From NCBI RefSeq assembly GCF_030704535.1, contig NC_081810.1:3629501-3693500 (forward strand): DNA of 64,000 bases, written 5' to 3'. Of this stretch, positions 1 to 11,400 are shown in pieces (positions within the stretch are counted from its first letter, which is position 1; each line of letters starts with the position of its first letter). Below the pieces are notes generated by a model. It had not been told where the DNA came from. It saw only the letters and a list, made by a program, of their open reading frames with translations, and did no database searches. The position numbers were made by a program, and so were the translations under genes. This DNA is from Vitis vinifera (lineage: Eukaryota; Streptophyta; Magnoliopsida; Vitales; Vitaceae).

Positions 1-1500
1 GGTAGGGTTGGCTTTTGTGGTGGTGGATTCTTGGCAGTGAGATGATGGATTTGATTCTTTATTAGTAGTTGCCGAGAGGAAACAATAAAGAAAAGAGAGG
101 GGAAAATGAAGAGATTATAAAATAAGTATTAGGTCAATAAGGGCTTGGGATTCCATGGTCTAATTATCAACCTTATCTCTGTCTTTATTTTATGACTTTA
201 AGGGTCATTTTGTAGGGCAGAGTAGGTGGAGATATAGCTGTTTGATGCATGACACACTTTTTGGCTTAAATTATGGGGGAGTTGAGAGGTGGGGTTTTTG
301 CTATTTGGGCTTACATAATGGGAGAGAGACGTTTTGGCTGATTTCTAATGCCCTAGTCTTCATTCTCTGCATTTTCTCATTCCATTGTACACGCCATCTC
401 TCTGTAGCTTCTTAAAGCTAATAAAAGTAATGTTAAGTTTTTTCTCATTTTAATTTTTCTATAATATTTATTTGTATTGGGAAGTAGGCTGAAAAACATA
501 AGTTTGATTTTCCTTTTTTTTTTTTTTAAAAAAAAAAAGAAAGAAATCAAAAAATTATTTCTTCAAACAAGATTGTATCAATATTGTTGATTTAGTAAAG
601 GATTACATAAACAATAATGGAAGTTTGATGACTTTGATCCTGTCTTCATTTGTTCTTTTTATTAGAATGTATATTGTTTAAAATTTAAAATTTCCATAAT
701 AATCCATTTAGAAATAATTTTGAAAGGGATTAAGAGTCAGTTTAATAGTATTTTTTCCTCAAAACATTTTTTAGTGAGTGTTTGAAAGGGATTAAAAGTG
801 TGTTTAATAGTATTTTTATGAAAATTATCTATAAAGTGTTTTTTCAAAAAATATTATAAGTGATTATTCAATACTATAAGAGTAAGTATGATATTGATTC
901 TAAAAAACATTTCTAACTTTTCAAACACTTGAATGATAAAAAATTTTAAATATTAAAAATGTTAGAAACGCTTCTTGAAATTACTGTCAAATAGGCTTTA
1001 AGTGATTTTCCAAATTTTGAAAACTGTTTTTTAAAATTTATCAAATACCTTTTTTTCGTTTTAAAAAAGAAAACACTTTTCAGACGAAACATTTTTAGAA
1101 ATCATTATCAAACAGACTCTAAAAATATATTGTGTTTAATAAAATTTTTGAAAATCACTTTTAAAATTTTTGATAATCATGTAAATACTTTTTATCATAT
1201 AACAAATTACTAAAAATGTTATCAAAACACATTTAAAATTTACATATGATTTTTCTTAAAAGCGTTTCTAATATGATTAAAGTGTTATAGATTTTTCTTC
1301 AAACCATTCCCAAATGGGCTGTAGATCGAATGAAGAAGCCTTTGCTAAGTTTTGATTTAAAAAATATCATGAATTCAGAAACATAACATAAGTAAAATAA
1401 GAACATGATTTAAAAAGTAATAAGAAAAGATATTTTCATTCTTAAACAATTCATTTTCTTTTCAAACTAGTTACGAAGATGGTTGAAATTCTTTAACAAT
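1..1500. other. AT-rich intergenic DNA at left edge
   Basis: No convincing coding region is visible. Read on the minus strand, the first 130 bases look like a pyrimidine-rich leader preceded by a TATA-like stretch near 113-125, so a leftward gene could begin just outside the window; this is weak. Positions 720-1330 carry a repeat described separately. The rest is A/T-rich with short homopolymers. Confidence 0.3.
721..1330. repeat. AT-rich dispersed repeat, MITE-like, with 62-bp tandem start
   Basis: A segment beginning at 721 (TGAAAGGGATTAAGAG) recurs 62 bp later at 783 in slightly diverged form. Similar phrases ending in AATATTAAAAATGTTA appear near 940 and again near 18155. The pattern suggests a non-autonomous DNA transposon family. 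No clean terminal repeats or target-site duplication were found, so class and ends are uncertain. Confidence 0.35.
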
Positions 1501-2924
1501 CTCCCTAATTATAAAAAAAAAAAAAAGAAGGAAGAAAAGTGATTCTAAGGGTTTTCATGTAGGAGAGCCACAATTAGAACTACACGAATGTTAACTTGAT
1601 TAACCATAGGATTAAATGTCTCAATAAAGTCAAAACCAACAAGTTGATTGTAGTCTTTGGCAACTAGTCTAGCCTTATATTGAAAGACAAAACCATGAAC
1701 ATTTCTTTTGATTTTAAAGATCCATTTGCAACTTATAAGCTTTCTATTTAAAGGAGGAGAAATTGGGGTCTATATGTTATTCTTGTTGAGAGCAGTGAAC
1801 TCTTCTTCCATGGTTTGTTTCCATTTCACATTTGATAAGGTTGCAGCAACAGTGGATGGTTCTACATCCTCATTCATAGAAGCAATGGGAACTTTGGGTC
1901 TAAAAATGCCTACCTTGGCCCAAGTAACCATGAGATGAGTATTGGTATGAGTAAGGCCACATGAGGCCTGATCAACTGGTGCAAGGGTTGAAGAATGAGA
2001 TGGTAAGAATTTAAATTCAGGAATAGAAGATAAGAAGATGTATTAAGGGAAGAATCAATAGAACGGATAGATAGAGATAGAATTGAAGGTGGAATAAGAG
2101 GAGGGGCAAAAGGTAGAAAGAAGACAGTTGGTTGTAGATTAATAGATAGAAAATGAGATAAAGAGGGAATGCTCTAAAACTGAAAAACAGTTTCATTGAA
2201 AGTAACATACTTGGAGATATATACTCGACCATTGGAGGTAAGACATTTGTAGCCTTTATGGGAAGGACTATAACCAAGGAAAGCACGAGAGAGAGATTTG
2301 TACTCAAGTTTGTGACTGTTGTAAGGTTGAATGTAAGAGAAACATTGACCACCAAAGAACTTGAACTCAAGAGTAGTTAGTTGAACTTTAAAGAGGACTT
2401 CTAATGGACTTCCGTTGTTAAGAATAGAAATGGGAAGCTGATTAATGATGTGAACAGTAGTAGTGAAAGTTGCATCCTAATATTGAATTGGGAAGTTGGC
2501 TTGAGCAACGAAAGAGAGACTTTTTCCAACAATGTCTCCATATTTCCTTTCTGCAACACCATTTTGTTCAAGGGTATGGGAGCATGAGAGTTGATGAACA
2601 ACTCCAAAATTATGAAATGGTGAAGTAAGAGAATGAAATTCTCCACCCTAATTTGTTCTAAGAGTTTTTAATTTTCAATTAGGATGAAGTTTTGCTTGTG
2701 TTTTGAAATTATGAAAATTTGAATACACTTCAGATTTAGCTTTAAGGAAGTAAAGCCATGTGAATCTTGAATAAACATCTATAAATCTCACATAATATTG
2801 AAAACCATTATGAGAGGGTGAGAGCAAGGACCCAAACATTTAAGTGAACAAACTCTAATGGAGTGTTATGAGCAAAATTTGAAGTTGGAAAAAGTAACTT
2901 GTGGCTTTTGCCCAATTGATAATT

Positions 2925-3128
2925 AAGCTATATAAAATGAAAAATTCTCATTACTAGAAAATTTTCTTTTGCATTGATTCAAGAGAATTGTGACAATCTT
3001 ATAACTTGGATGACCAAGTCTTTGATAAGCTATGTAAAATGAAAAATTCTCATTACTAGAAAATTTTCTTTTACATTGATTCAAGAGAATTTTGACAATC
3101 TTATCAGTTGGATGACCAAGTCTTTGAT
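2925..3128 (-). repeat. In-frame 102-bp tandem duplication in Copia pre-integrase region
   Basis: Two adjacent copies, 2925-3026 and 3027-3128, differ by a handful of bases. The 102-bp unit equals 34 codons, so both copies read in one minus-strand frame and repeat the phrase YQRLGHP...KIV.ILLNQCKRKF. The pre-integrase domain normally has a single RLGHP. Confidence 0.9.
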
Positions 3129-4663
3129 ACCTAAGATCAAGGTTAGACATTGAGCTTTGATTACAATGAATTGAATTGAAATTTGAACTAGAACATAAGT
3201 TGGTTGTTTACTATAAACCTTGGAGACTGAAGGGTGTTGGAGAACCGATTTGTTGAAGATGAAGCTAGAGTATGATGACACCTAGTTGGACTGGTGAAAG
3301 ACTGACTTGAAGGATATGAGAGTCTTGGAAGATGAAATTGATAAAGTCCATTCTTAAGAGTTCCTTTGAGTACAATGGCTCTAATAACCACATCCTTTAC
3401 CAAATAAAGAGAATAGTGAAATTCAAAGTAAACTCCATTATCCTTGGCAAATTTTGAGACACTAATGAGATTTTTAGCTATTTTTGGAACGTAAGAAGCT
3501 TCTTAAAATGAAGAATTTAAAAGAATGAAGACTTGAAAAAAATAGAATGTCTAACATGAGAAATAACCAAACTCGTACCATCACCCATATGCAGCTTATT
3601 AGGGCCATGATAATCAACTCCTACGCTTAGGTTGTTGAATTCATTTGTGACATGATTGTTACACCAGTGTCTAGAAACCAAGCCTCATCATCTTGAGTGT
3701 TTGGTGTTGTAGGCATAGCTTGCATTGCTAGAGGATCCTAAGATGGTAGTGCCAGTATGTGAATTTAAGGGGTAACCGGAAATACCAGTAAAGAATGGGT
3801 TAAAACAATGGTAACATTTGAGAACAGTGTGATCCATTTTCCTATAGAGTTGACATTGAGGCTTATTAATACTTCTATCACCATATCCTCAACCTTTGCC
3901 TCATGTACCACTATGAAACTTGGTGCATGAATTACCATGAATTTGTGAGTTCTATAATGAATTTCTCTAATCAAGATGAGTGAATTCCTTTTATGGATTC
4001 TTAACAGGTGACCTCAGTTGTTGGGACGATATTAGAGGCATTGGTATTATAGTGCTCAAGCCATTTTTCATGTGTAAGCAACAATGCAATTACATGAGTC
4101 AGTTTGTGGACATTCTTATATGTGATTTGCTTAATGATGGATTCATAATCATGGCCTAATCCATCGGTAATAGCTAGTATCTAATCTCTTATGGAAAGAA
4201 TATCACAAACCAAGGCAAATGAATCCATAATGGTCTTCATTTTGTTCAAATAATCTCTCATAGCTAAACTACCTTCTGTAATTCAAATATGAATTGCATT
4301 AAATGAGCTCGGTTTTGAGTCAAGGTAGCTCAAATCTCATGAGAAGTAGTGCATCCAACCAATTGGGAAGGATACTTATGGAAATTGAGCCAAGAAGCCA
4401 AGAGACGGTCAACATATCTTAACATTGCCACAATTCATAATCTAGGTTGAGGACAGAAAAGGGTGCCTAAAGTAAAACCATCAAACCCTAATCACGAATT
4501 ACAACATAGATTTGTTGTTTTCTAAGAAGAAAGTTATCCTCATCAAGCTTCATTGCAATTGGCAATGTGGTTGGATTCATCACTTGAATCAACGAAGATG
4601 ATGAACCAAAAAGTGTTGATATAATCATTTTATTGAACAGTGATATCGGAGTGAAGTCTAATA

Positions 4664-4675
4664 GCTCTGATACCG
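4664..4675 (-). other. Met-tRNA primer-binding site and LTR boundary of Copia element
   Basis: On the minus strand this reads CGGTATCAGAGC, one base from the standard plant Copia primer-binding site TGGTATCAGAGC. The bases just outside (4676 onward, TGAAG on the plus strand) give a CA-ending LTR on the element strand. The outer end of that LTR, above 4676, could not be placed. Confidence 0.8.
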
Positions 4676-4875
4676 TGAAGAGAAATGATAGCATGAGAGA
4701 AATCTGAGTTGCCCTTATTTTATTCCTTTTTGTGTTATACTTGGTACAAAGATATTTTTATATACCTATAATCACACTAGCATTAGTGTTTCTTAAAATA
4801 CAAAAAACAAACAAACAAAACAAAACAAAACATGATTATGCAAAAAGAGACACTTTGCTACTTTAGCACCCTCAT

Positions 4876-5400
4876 TACACAGCTTTTATGTAGGCGCAAC
4901 CCACAATTGGCATGGTCTTCAGCGTCAAATTCCTAATCGCTACTAACTTCTACATTTCTGTTTTCATGATCTTCATTAAGTTCAGGAAGGTTAAGAATTA
5001 GGGAACGAGACCTTTTCAAAGGACATAAGAAGTATGTACTCTCCTTTTCCATCTTCTTCAGAATGTATAGGAAAAGGATGTCACCAAGGGCCAAGATCTA
5101 AGTGTTGTTGGTGATTAATGACACTTGGGTTAACCTTGCACAGATGGAGTTGAAAAAAATGGAGGAACATGCGTCTTGGGAGGTGAAATGGGAAACACAA
5201 GCTGGCTTGAAAGTGGGTATGGTGCAGGGTGGTCTTGCTATGGTTACCTACGGGGAAATTCGATTTCTCATAGTGGGGTAACAAACAGATATGAACTCTC
5301 CATCTACCCAATATATAAACTTAAACATGTCCTCCGGATCGTTAAGGTTTCTTGAATCTGCCATGGATGCAGAAAAAATGGTACCCTCGGGAATTTAGGA
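4876..5400 (-). other. Possible broken gene fragment, unidentified
   Basis: On the minus strand an ATG at 5363 opens 38 codons beginning MADSRNLNDPEDMFKFIYWVDGEF. After a stop, coding-like text continues in other frames to about 4880, including a charged stretch around 5060-4910 (LKRSRSLILNLPELNEDHE). No family is recognised. It could be a pseudogene, an exon of an unmapped gene or chance. It lies immediately outside the Copia 5' end. Confidence 0.2.
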
Positions 5401-6020
5401 AAGAAAAATAGGAAGTCAAGAACAAATTGCAGAAAATTTCCTAATACCTATTTTATTGGTAAAAGCAAAACTTAAAAAGGTACCCTCCAGCCCTTAGAAG
5501 AAATAGGATTCCTCCATTCCTCCATTCCTCCATTCACATAGGGACGGGTCCACATTTCCTAGTGGGATTCTTTGAAAGCCCATCATATTCACATGGGCTT
5601 TGTTGAAAGGGTATGGACCATGGAATCATGGACTAATGACACGAAAAGAACAGAGAATCATCTCTGTCCTCCCCTGTTTACACACACAGACAAGTCTTGT
5701 GATTTGGGAGGTGGTGCTCTGGTAAAACATGTGAAGCCCAAAGGGCCCATTAACTCGGACAAGGATCCTGTGCAAATCATAAATGGGCCTTCCCACATGA
5801 AGGATAGGTCACCATCTGAATGAAAAAGCAAACAAGTGGAATATGATAAGGAAGAAAGCGTGAGCAAGACACATAATTTTAATGTAAAATGTAGAGGAAA
5901 AGAATTGCATTGATTTCAGGTTTGGCATGCGCCTCCCCCTCTGCAATAATGTCCCCAAGGCAGGTGAGGAAATACATACACTCCATTATAATAATTACAC
6001 TCATCAAATTTATATATGTG

Positions 6021-6064
<44 letters not shown>

Positions 6065-6500
6065 AAGGGAGATATGCCCTTTGCTGATCCTTGAAGCCAA
6101 GCAAAAGTGAAAACGCTTCATGCTTCCATTACTTAGAACCATTAACAAAGGCAACAACACATAAAAACAAGGCCGCTCTTCCAATTCTGCACTCACTTAT
6201 TGATGGGGATATAATTTAACACGGCAATGGAGAATAGAAGACATGAGTTTGAGGGCCAACATAATCAATAAGCTTATGAGGAGGATTAATCATAATAAGT
6301 GACAATCATACCTTGGTAACTTCATCTCACTTCCTTCACTGCAGCTTTTTGCTTAACCAGGTGTCCCATATGGGATTGAGCAAGTGCTAAAAAATGAACC
6401 TTAGAAAGGGCATTTTGGGGTGACCAACATTGGCAGAGAACACATTCCCATCATTTTGTTCCCTCTTGAATTCAACTCCAAGGAACAAGCACTTCCCAAG
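5401..6500. other. Non-coding upstream region of the 6.6 kb gene
   Basis: Reading frames here are short and lack family signatures. The stretch contains a dinucleotide tract at 6021-6064 and the likely promoter of the gene starting at 6599. Confidence 0.4.
6021..6064. repeat. (TA)n-(GA)n compound microsatellite
   Basis: About ten TA units run directly into about twelve GA units. It lies roughly 480 bp upstream of the TATA box of the next gene. Confidence 0.95.
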
Positions 6501-6504
6501 GCAT

Positions 6505-6510
6505 TATAAA
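6505..6510 (+). promoter_or_regulatory. TATA box of the small membrane protein gene
   Basis: TATAAA lies 89 bp before the chosen ATG at 6599. This would put transcription start near 6535-6540 with a leader of about 60 bases. Confidence 0.6.
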
Positions 6511-6598
6511 AGCCAGTTCAAAGCCCCCAAAATTTCAACACTCAAAAGCTCTTGCTTCTTTAGCCTCAAGTTATTCAAAAGCAAAAGAAGTGAACAAC

Positions 6599-6991
6599 AT
6601 GAATCCAGCGGCTTCTTTCCTGCTCTTCTTTTCTCTTGCCCTTCTCTCCTTAGCTAGAGCTCAAGGAAGAGCACCCCATGGGCTTGCTTATGAGAACCCG
6701 ATGGCTTTCTCGCCATCTGCATTTGATTTCTTCCATCCGAACGGCCAAAAACCAAGCACCCAAAACCCTTGTGCTGCATCAAACTGCTCACCATTGCCTA
6801 TGGCAGCGCAGGTGGAAGCCAGTCTAGCGCATCAAAGCAAAGCATCAAGCAACCGGGTGGGAGCTGGAGGAATTGCGGGCATTGTGTTTGGGTTTGTGTT
6901 TGCTGTGCTTTTGGCAATGGGTGTTTACTATGTGGCGGTCACACGTCGAGCCAATTTGACCCGAGCCAACTCTGTTCAGCCTGATGCTTGA
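6599..6991 (+). CDS. Small secretory-pathway protein with one membrane span
   Basis: A single exon encodes 130 residues. Residues 1-22 form a signal peptide (MNPAASFLLFFSLALLSLARA). A short luminal or extracellular part follows with two cysteines (NPCAASNC). A hydrophobic span lies at about residues 92-114 (GGIAGIVFGFVFAVLLAMGVYYVAV), followed by a basic Arg-rich stop-transfer end. The predicted topology is type I, with a tail of about 17 residues. The ATG at 6599 was chosen because an upstream in-frame extension could begin only at a GTG; the signal peptide starts directly at this ATG and the TATA box fits. The architecture matches small plant proteins of unknown function; no biochemical role can be assigned. 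Confidence 0.85.
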   Translation: MNPAASFLLFFSLALLSLARAQGRAPHGLAYENPMAFSPSAFDFFHPNGQKPSTQNPCAASNCSPLPMAAQVEASLAHQSKASSNRVGAGGIAGIVFGFVFAVLLAMGVYYVAVTRRANLTRANSVQPDA

Positions 6992-8439
6992 TTTACCTAC
7001 TATAAGCCACTGACAGCAAGCACCCAGGATCATTCCACAGTGATATGATCTTCTTGTTCTCTTTTATTTTTTGTATTTTTCCCAATTTGGGGTAAGAAAT
7101 GTTGTATTTATCATCTTGTTACCAATTAGCTACATGGTATTGTACTATTAGAACTCTTGGCCAAAGCGATTATCAAACCATCCATCTTTAGGAGGGGATA
7201 ACAAATGAATTCTATCACAGCCATGGAGGGGGCAACAGGTTATTGAGATAAAACTACATATATATATATATATAAAAGGAAATAAAGATGTAAAAAGAAT
7301 CACAAGAGAAGAACAGACTTAAGTTCGAACAGTCATGATAATCATCAATACTAAAAATTGGAACAGAACTAAAGATACCCAATGCAGGAAAAGTCTCCTT
7401 TTGGAGCTTATCTGGCATTATAAGTCAGCCAAACACTTCAATATGCCCTTTTTCCACCTTCTAAATTGCATCCACAACACATGTTCTGAACAACAAGCCT
7501 TTTGTTCCGAAGCATTTTATTTTCTTCATGTTTCTTGGACTACATCACGATCATAGAGGTTTAATGCAAACAAGGTCAGTAACTGAAAGTTCTGACATTG
7601 AACCCCTATAGAAGCATTATTATTAAAGAGAGCTTCCATTGTTAGAATCCGAGGTTTTATTCATTTGTAACAGGCATGACATAAGGGGTTTTACTTCCTC
7701 CACAATCCATGATATAACAGAATTAGAAATTAATCTCTTTATGGTTATATCAAGGTGTCGAATTTTGACCCAACAGTTTTTTAGTAGAGTTCCTTAAAGC
7801 AAGAAAGTTTAGAGAGCGCGCAAAAGGATGGTGTAGATAAAAAAGAGGCCCAACCAAGGGATTTATTTACTTCTAAGTCAGGCTGAACCAAATTTTCCTA
7901 ATCATAATATTTTTTGCAAATACTTAATTGGAAAAGAACACTAACTCAGGTTGAAAGCTATCATTGGTTAGTCCTAAACAGCCACAAGCCGGCTCTTATC
8001 AAAAGGAGTCTCCCCATTCATACATACAGTTCAACCATGAACATTTGAAAAGAAAAATACATGCCAAGAAAAGAAAAACCTAGGTGGATCATATTTGCTG
8101 GGTTTGCAAAATACGGCCAAATTCTAAGGTTACATACCATATAGAGAAATTGCTATCATATAATCATCAAGCATCTTCCAGAGATGGACAGAAAAACAGA
8201 ATGTGGGCTGTGTATTATGTGGGGTTATTATAAGGTGGCTGCTGTCTAAGGATGAATCCCTCAAATAATTCAGAAGATTTATAAGATAAAAATGGGGGAG
8301 CAATTCACTTGTATAAAGTAGAAATATATTGGAAGTGAACTTATTTGTACATTTCTACCACCGATACAAGCTAAGAGCTTCAGGTTGCAGGAATAGAAAG
8401 GAAGTTCACATATCGGCAGTAAGATTATTCAAAACATTT
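6992..8439. other. Intergenic region between convergent genes
   Basis: This holds the 3' flank of the 6.6 kb gene (+) and the 3' flank of the minus-strand gene ending at 8440. A short TA tract sits at 7257-7275. No coding signatures or RNA genes are seen. Confidence 0.5.
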
Positions 8440-11400
8440 CTACCATCCACGTGAACTAAGAGCTGCAATGACAGGTCCCAGTGTCTTGTCCACAGTCTTG
8501 TTCCATAGGTGGGCGAACTCCAAACGAGATTTCTTTCCAAATATGGGCTCTGTTTTCTGGAATAAGTTTGACAAAAATAAAAACTATTAGGCCATGTTTT
8601 GACAATGAGTAATTCAAAGAAAATGGATCCATGAGAATGGAGAAGCTTAAAGAGACGTAATGCTATCATATGGTACACTCAAAGGGGGGAAAAAGTGTAT
8701 CTTCCATTTGTTGACAAAGTAAAAGTCAATGGCACCTGTTATCATGAGAAGTTAAATCAAAACCGATACATAGATCAAAATTACACCTATGTGCTAATCC
8801 TCAGTTAAACACCACTACCATAGAATTTCAATGCAATCAAATATGAATAAGGTACAGGCACAAATAATAAGTGCTGCACTTTGATGCAGGTATGGGGATG
8901 CTCGACATGGTTTACACCACAGATTGTAGCAGGAAGGACTTTATTCCCATGCTCATATTTCAGCCCACCTAAATTCCCCAAACCTCACTTGACCACAAGA
9001 TGCTTAATTACATGTACAAACCTGGGTCTTCCAGGGATATGTAGATGCACATACATCCAGCTACCTTGTTGTCATTCTTGCTCATGAAAAGGTTGTCAAA
9101 TTTGAGAAATTTGCATTTTTAAAAGATAAGATATTAGATCCTCCTGGACATAGTCCCTGGTGATGTTCCACGAACTAGATTGAGAAAGTATGACTTCCTT
9201 TCTCAGAAATGAACTCCTCACAAAAATAGTTCTCAGTAACTCATTTCTACAATTCTTAATCAAGAGGCTGTTGGTCAAAGCTGCAAGTTCTTCTGGCAGG
9301 TAAGATACAGGCTGTGGGTCTAGTTCTGCAAATCGGGATGTGATAAAGGGAAACTGAAAGAATTTAGAATGATAAATGAGGGCATTTGTTAAGCATCATT
9401 TGAAGGATGCAGCACAGCAATGTGATTAGTACAGAGATTTGCAGCAGAAAATGAAGAAAAGCAAATGCCTTGAGAAACTCAACAGAATAAGGTTTACACA
9501 AGACCACTCATATTTCACAATCAAGGGCAACACAAGTAAAACATTCCAGTGGGATTCATTAGGCAAAGCAAAGCCACCTGACCACCAGCATGTCAAAGAC
9601 TGCCCAGCCTTTTTATTTTCTTGGTAAATGTAGGCAAAGCACATGGCTGATCTTTCAACAGAATTTCATCTAAGTACTAGTATCCACCAAGAGAACCCAC
9701 TGCATTTGGTAAAGTGGGCAACTGTGTCCTCAGCAAAACAGTATGGAGTTTTGTTAATTCAGAATTTCCTAATTCTGAATAAGGCTTGGTTGGGTAAATG
9801 GTTTTGAAGATGGCATTCTGAGGTGGGAAGGGGCAATAGCCTCAGGTTTTTGGAAAGCTATTCAAAGAGGGTGGGAAGATTTTTTTTTCCCCCGACTTAT
9901 ATTCCTGTGGATAAAAGGCCTAAGTTTTGGTGTGATATTTAGTGTGGGAGCACCATATTTAAAGATCATTTTTGGGATCTTTTTTTCCATCAATTTAAAC
10001 AAAAATATCCTGGTGGCAAATTATTGACAAAGGGAAGGTAGGAGTGACCATAGGAATCCAAGGTTCATCAGGAGATTTTATGATTGAATTGAAAGAGGTG
10101 GAATCCTTTTTTGTTTGTCTTCAGAATGTGATTATGCATGAAGATAAGGAGGATAAGTTAGCCTGGAAGTAAGCAAAAGATGGAAGATTTTTCCTGAAAT
10201 AATTTCATTACATTTTAAGTGCATATTGTTATAACTCTTTCCCACATTGAAGGGTTTGACACCTCACTTGCAACCCCCATAAAGTTGGTTTCTTTGATTG
10301 ATAAGCAATCTAGAAAAACATTCTAACTTTGGACCAGATTATGCAACGGGAAGGGTTTTAGCCAATTGTTGTCATTTGTGCCAGCAGGAAGAAACTACTT
10401 GCCCATCACATATTGGCACAGAGTTATGGTCTTTATTATTCACAACTTTTGGCATCACTTGGGCATTTCTTGAGACAGATAAGGATACATTAATCAGTAG
10501 GTGCAGAGAGATGGTGAGGAAAGGGAAAGGGAAGATATGTTTATTTTGGTGTAATTGGAAGGAATACAAGAGGAGGGTCTTTGATGGTTTGGATTGTCTG
10601 AAATTGCAGCTGAAAAAAGTCAGTAGGACATGGAAGCCTTCTATTATAAATTTGATTGATGTTTTGGGTAGTACTTTAAGAGTGAAGAGTCTGTTCCTTT
10701 TTCTTATCTTTTGTCTTTATGGTCTCTGTATGCATCATGTGTACATGGGGGGGTGTGTCTCCTTTTTGATGCTTACTATATAAAAATTTTACTTATCAAT
10801 AAAAGAAAAAGTCTTACAGCTCAAGGGAGCAAACCAAACAGCTTTCTAATCTTATAAATAAAATAATTCTCCAATTAAGTCTCTCCAACAGTAAGCTTTT
10901 CAATATATCATTCATGACCGTGTTTCTAACTTTTCATAGAACCAAACAATTATATAAGCCATCCAATATAATTTCTTTTGTTCCATCACAATTTATAATC
11001 AAAGGAATAAATGAAAAAAAAAAAGATGTCAACTTCTCTATGCTTTTTTCCCACACAAATAGCACTGCCAAACATGTAGAAAGAGGTGGAACCCTAATAG
11101 TCAAGAATAAACGGGACAGGACACAATTCTTCTGCACTTTCTAATTCAATATTTCTCGAGAACAAATGCCTACCAAAAAAAAAATCTCAAGAACAAATTG
11201 AATGTCAATCTTCTTCCAAACATGGCTTTTTTTGTTGATAAATAAGAGAGTGCATTAAAAAGTGCAACTAGTGCACAAGAGTACACAAAACGTATACAAT
11301 AAGCACTAAAAGGCAAAACAAAAATATACTCCCTCCCTCAACAGGAACCCAACCAATCTATTAAATGGCTATCGATCTACACTGAAGCTACAAACGAACA

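Larger units (their letters stand above)
1505..4675 (-). mobile_element. Truncated, decayed Ty1/Copia retrotransposon
   Basis: Read on the minus strand, the pieces follow Copia order: a Met-tRNA primer-binding site at 4664-4675; a gag start around 4640-4490 (LDEDNFLLRKQQIYVVIRD); a zinc-knuckle remnant near 3830-3870 whose second cysteine has become tyrosine (CQLYRKMDHTVLKC); a protease motif near 3660-3690 (EAWFLDTGVT); the pre-integrase RLGHP region at 2925-3128; integrase at about 2620-2170 (EQNGVAERK, then AFLGYSPSHKGYKCL); and the start of reverse transcriptase at about 1745-1510 (KWIFKIKRNVHGF, KARLVAKDYNQ). It stops inside reverse transcriptase, so RNase H and the 3' LTR are missing. 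Many stops and frameshifts make it inactive. Confidence 0.85.

Noticed and set aside
5572-5823. 83-codon plus-strand frame
   Set aside because: No recognisable domain, signal sequence or splice partner, and an equally long frame exists on the other strand.
6590-6598. Upstream extension of the small membrane protein
   Set aside because: The extension starts at GTG; the ATG at 6599 directly begins a good signal peptide.
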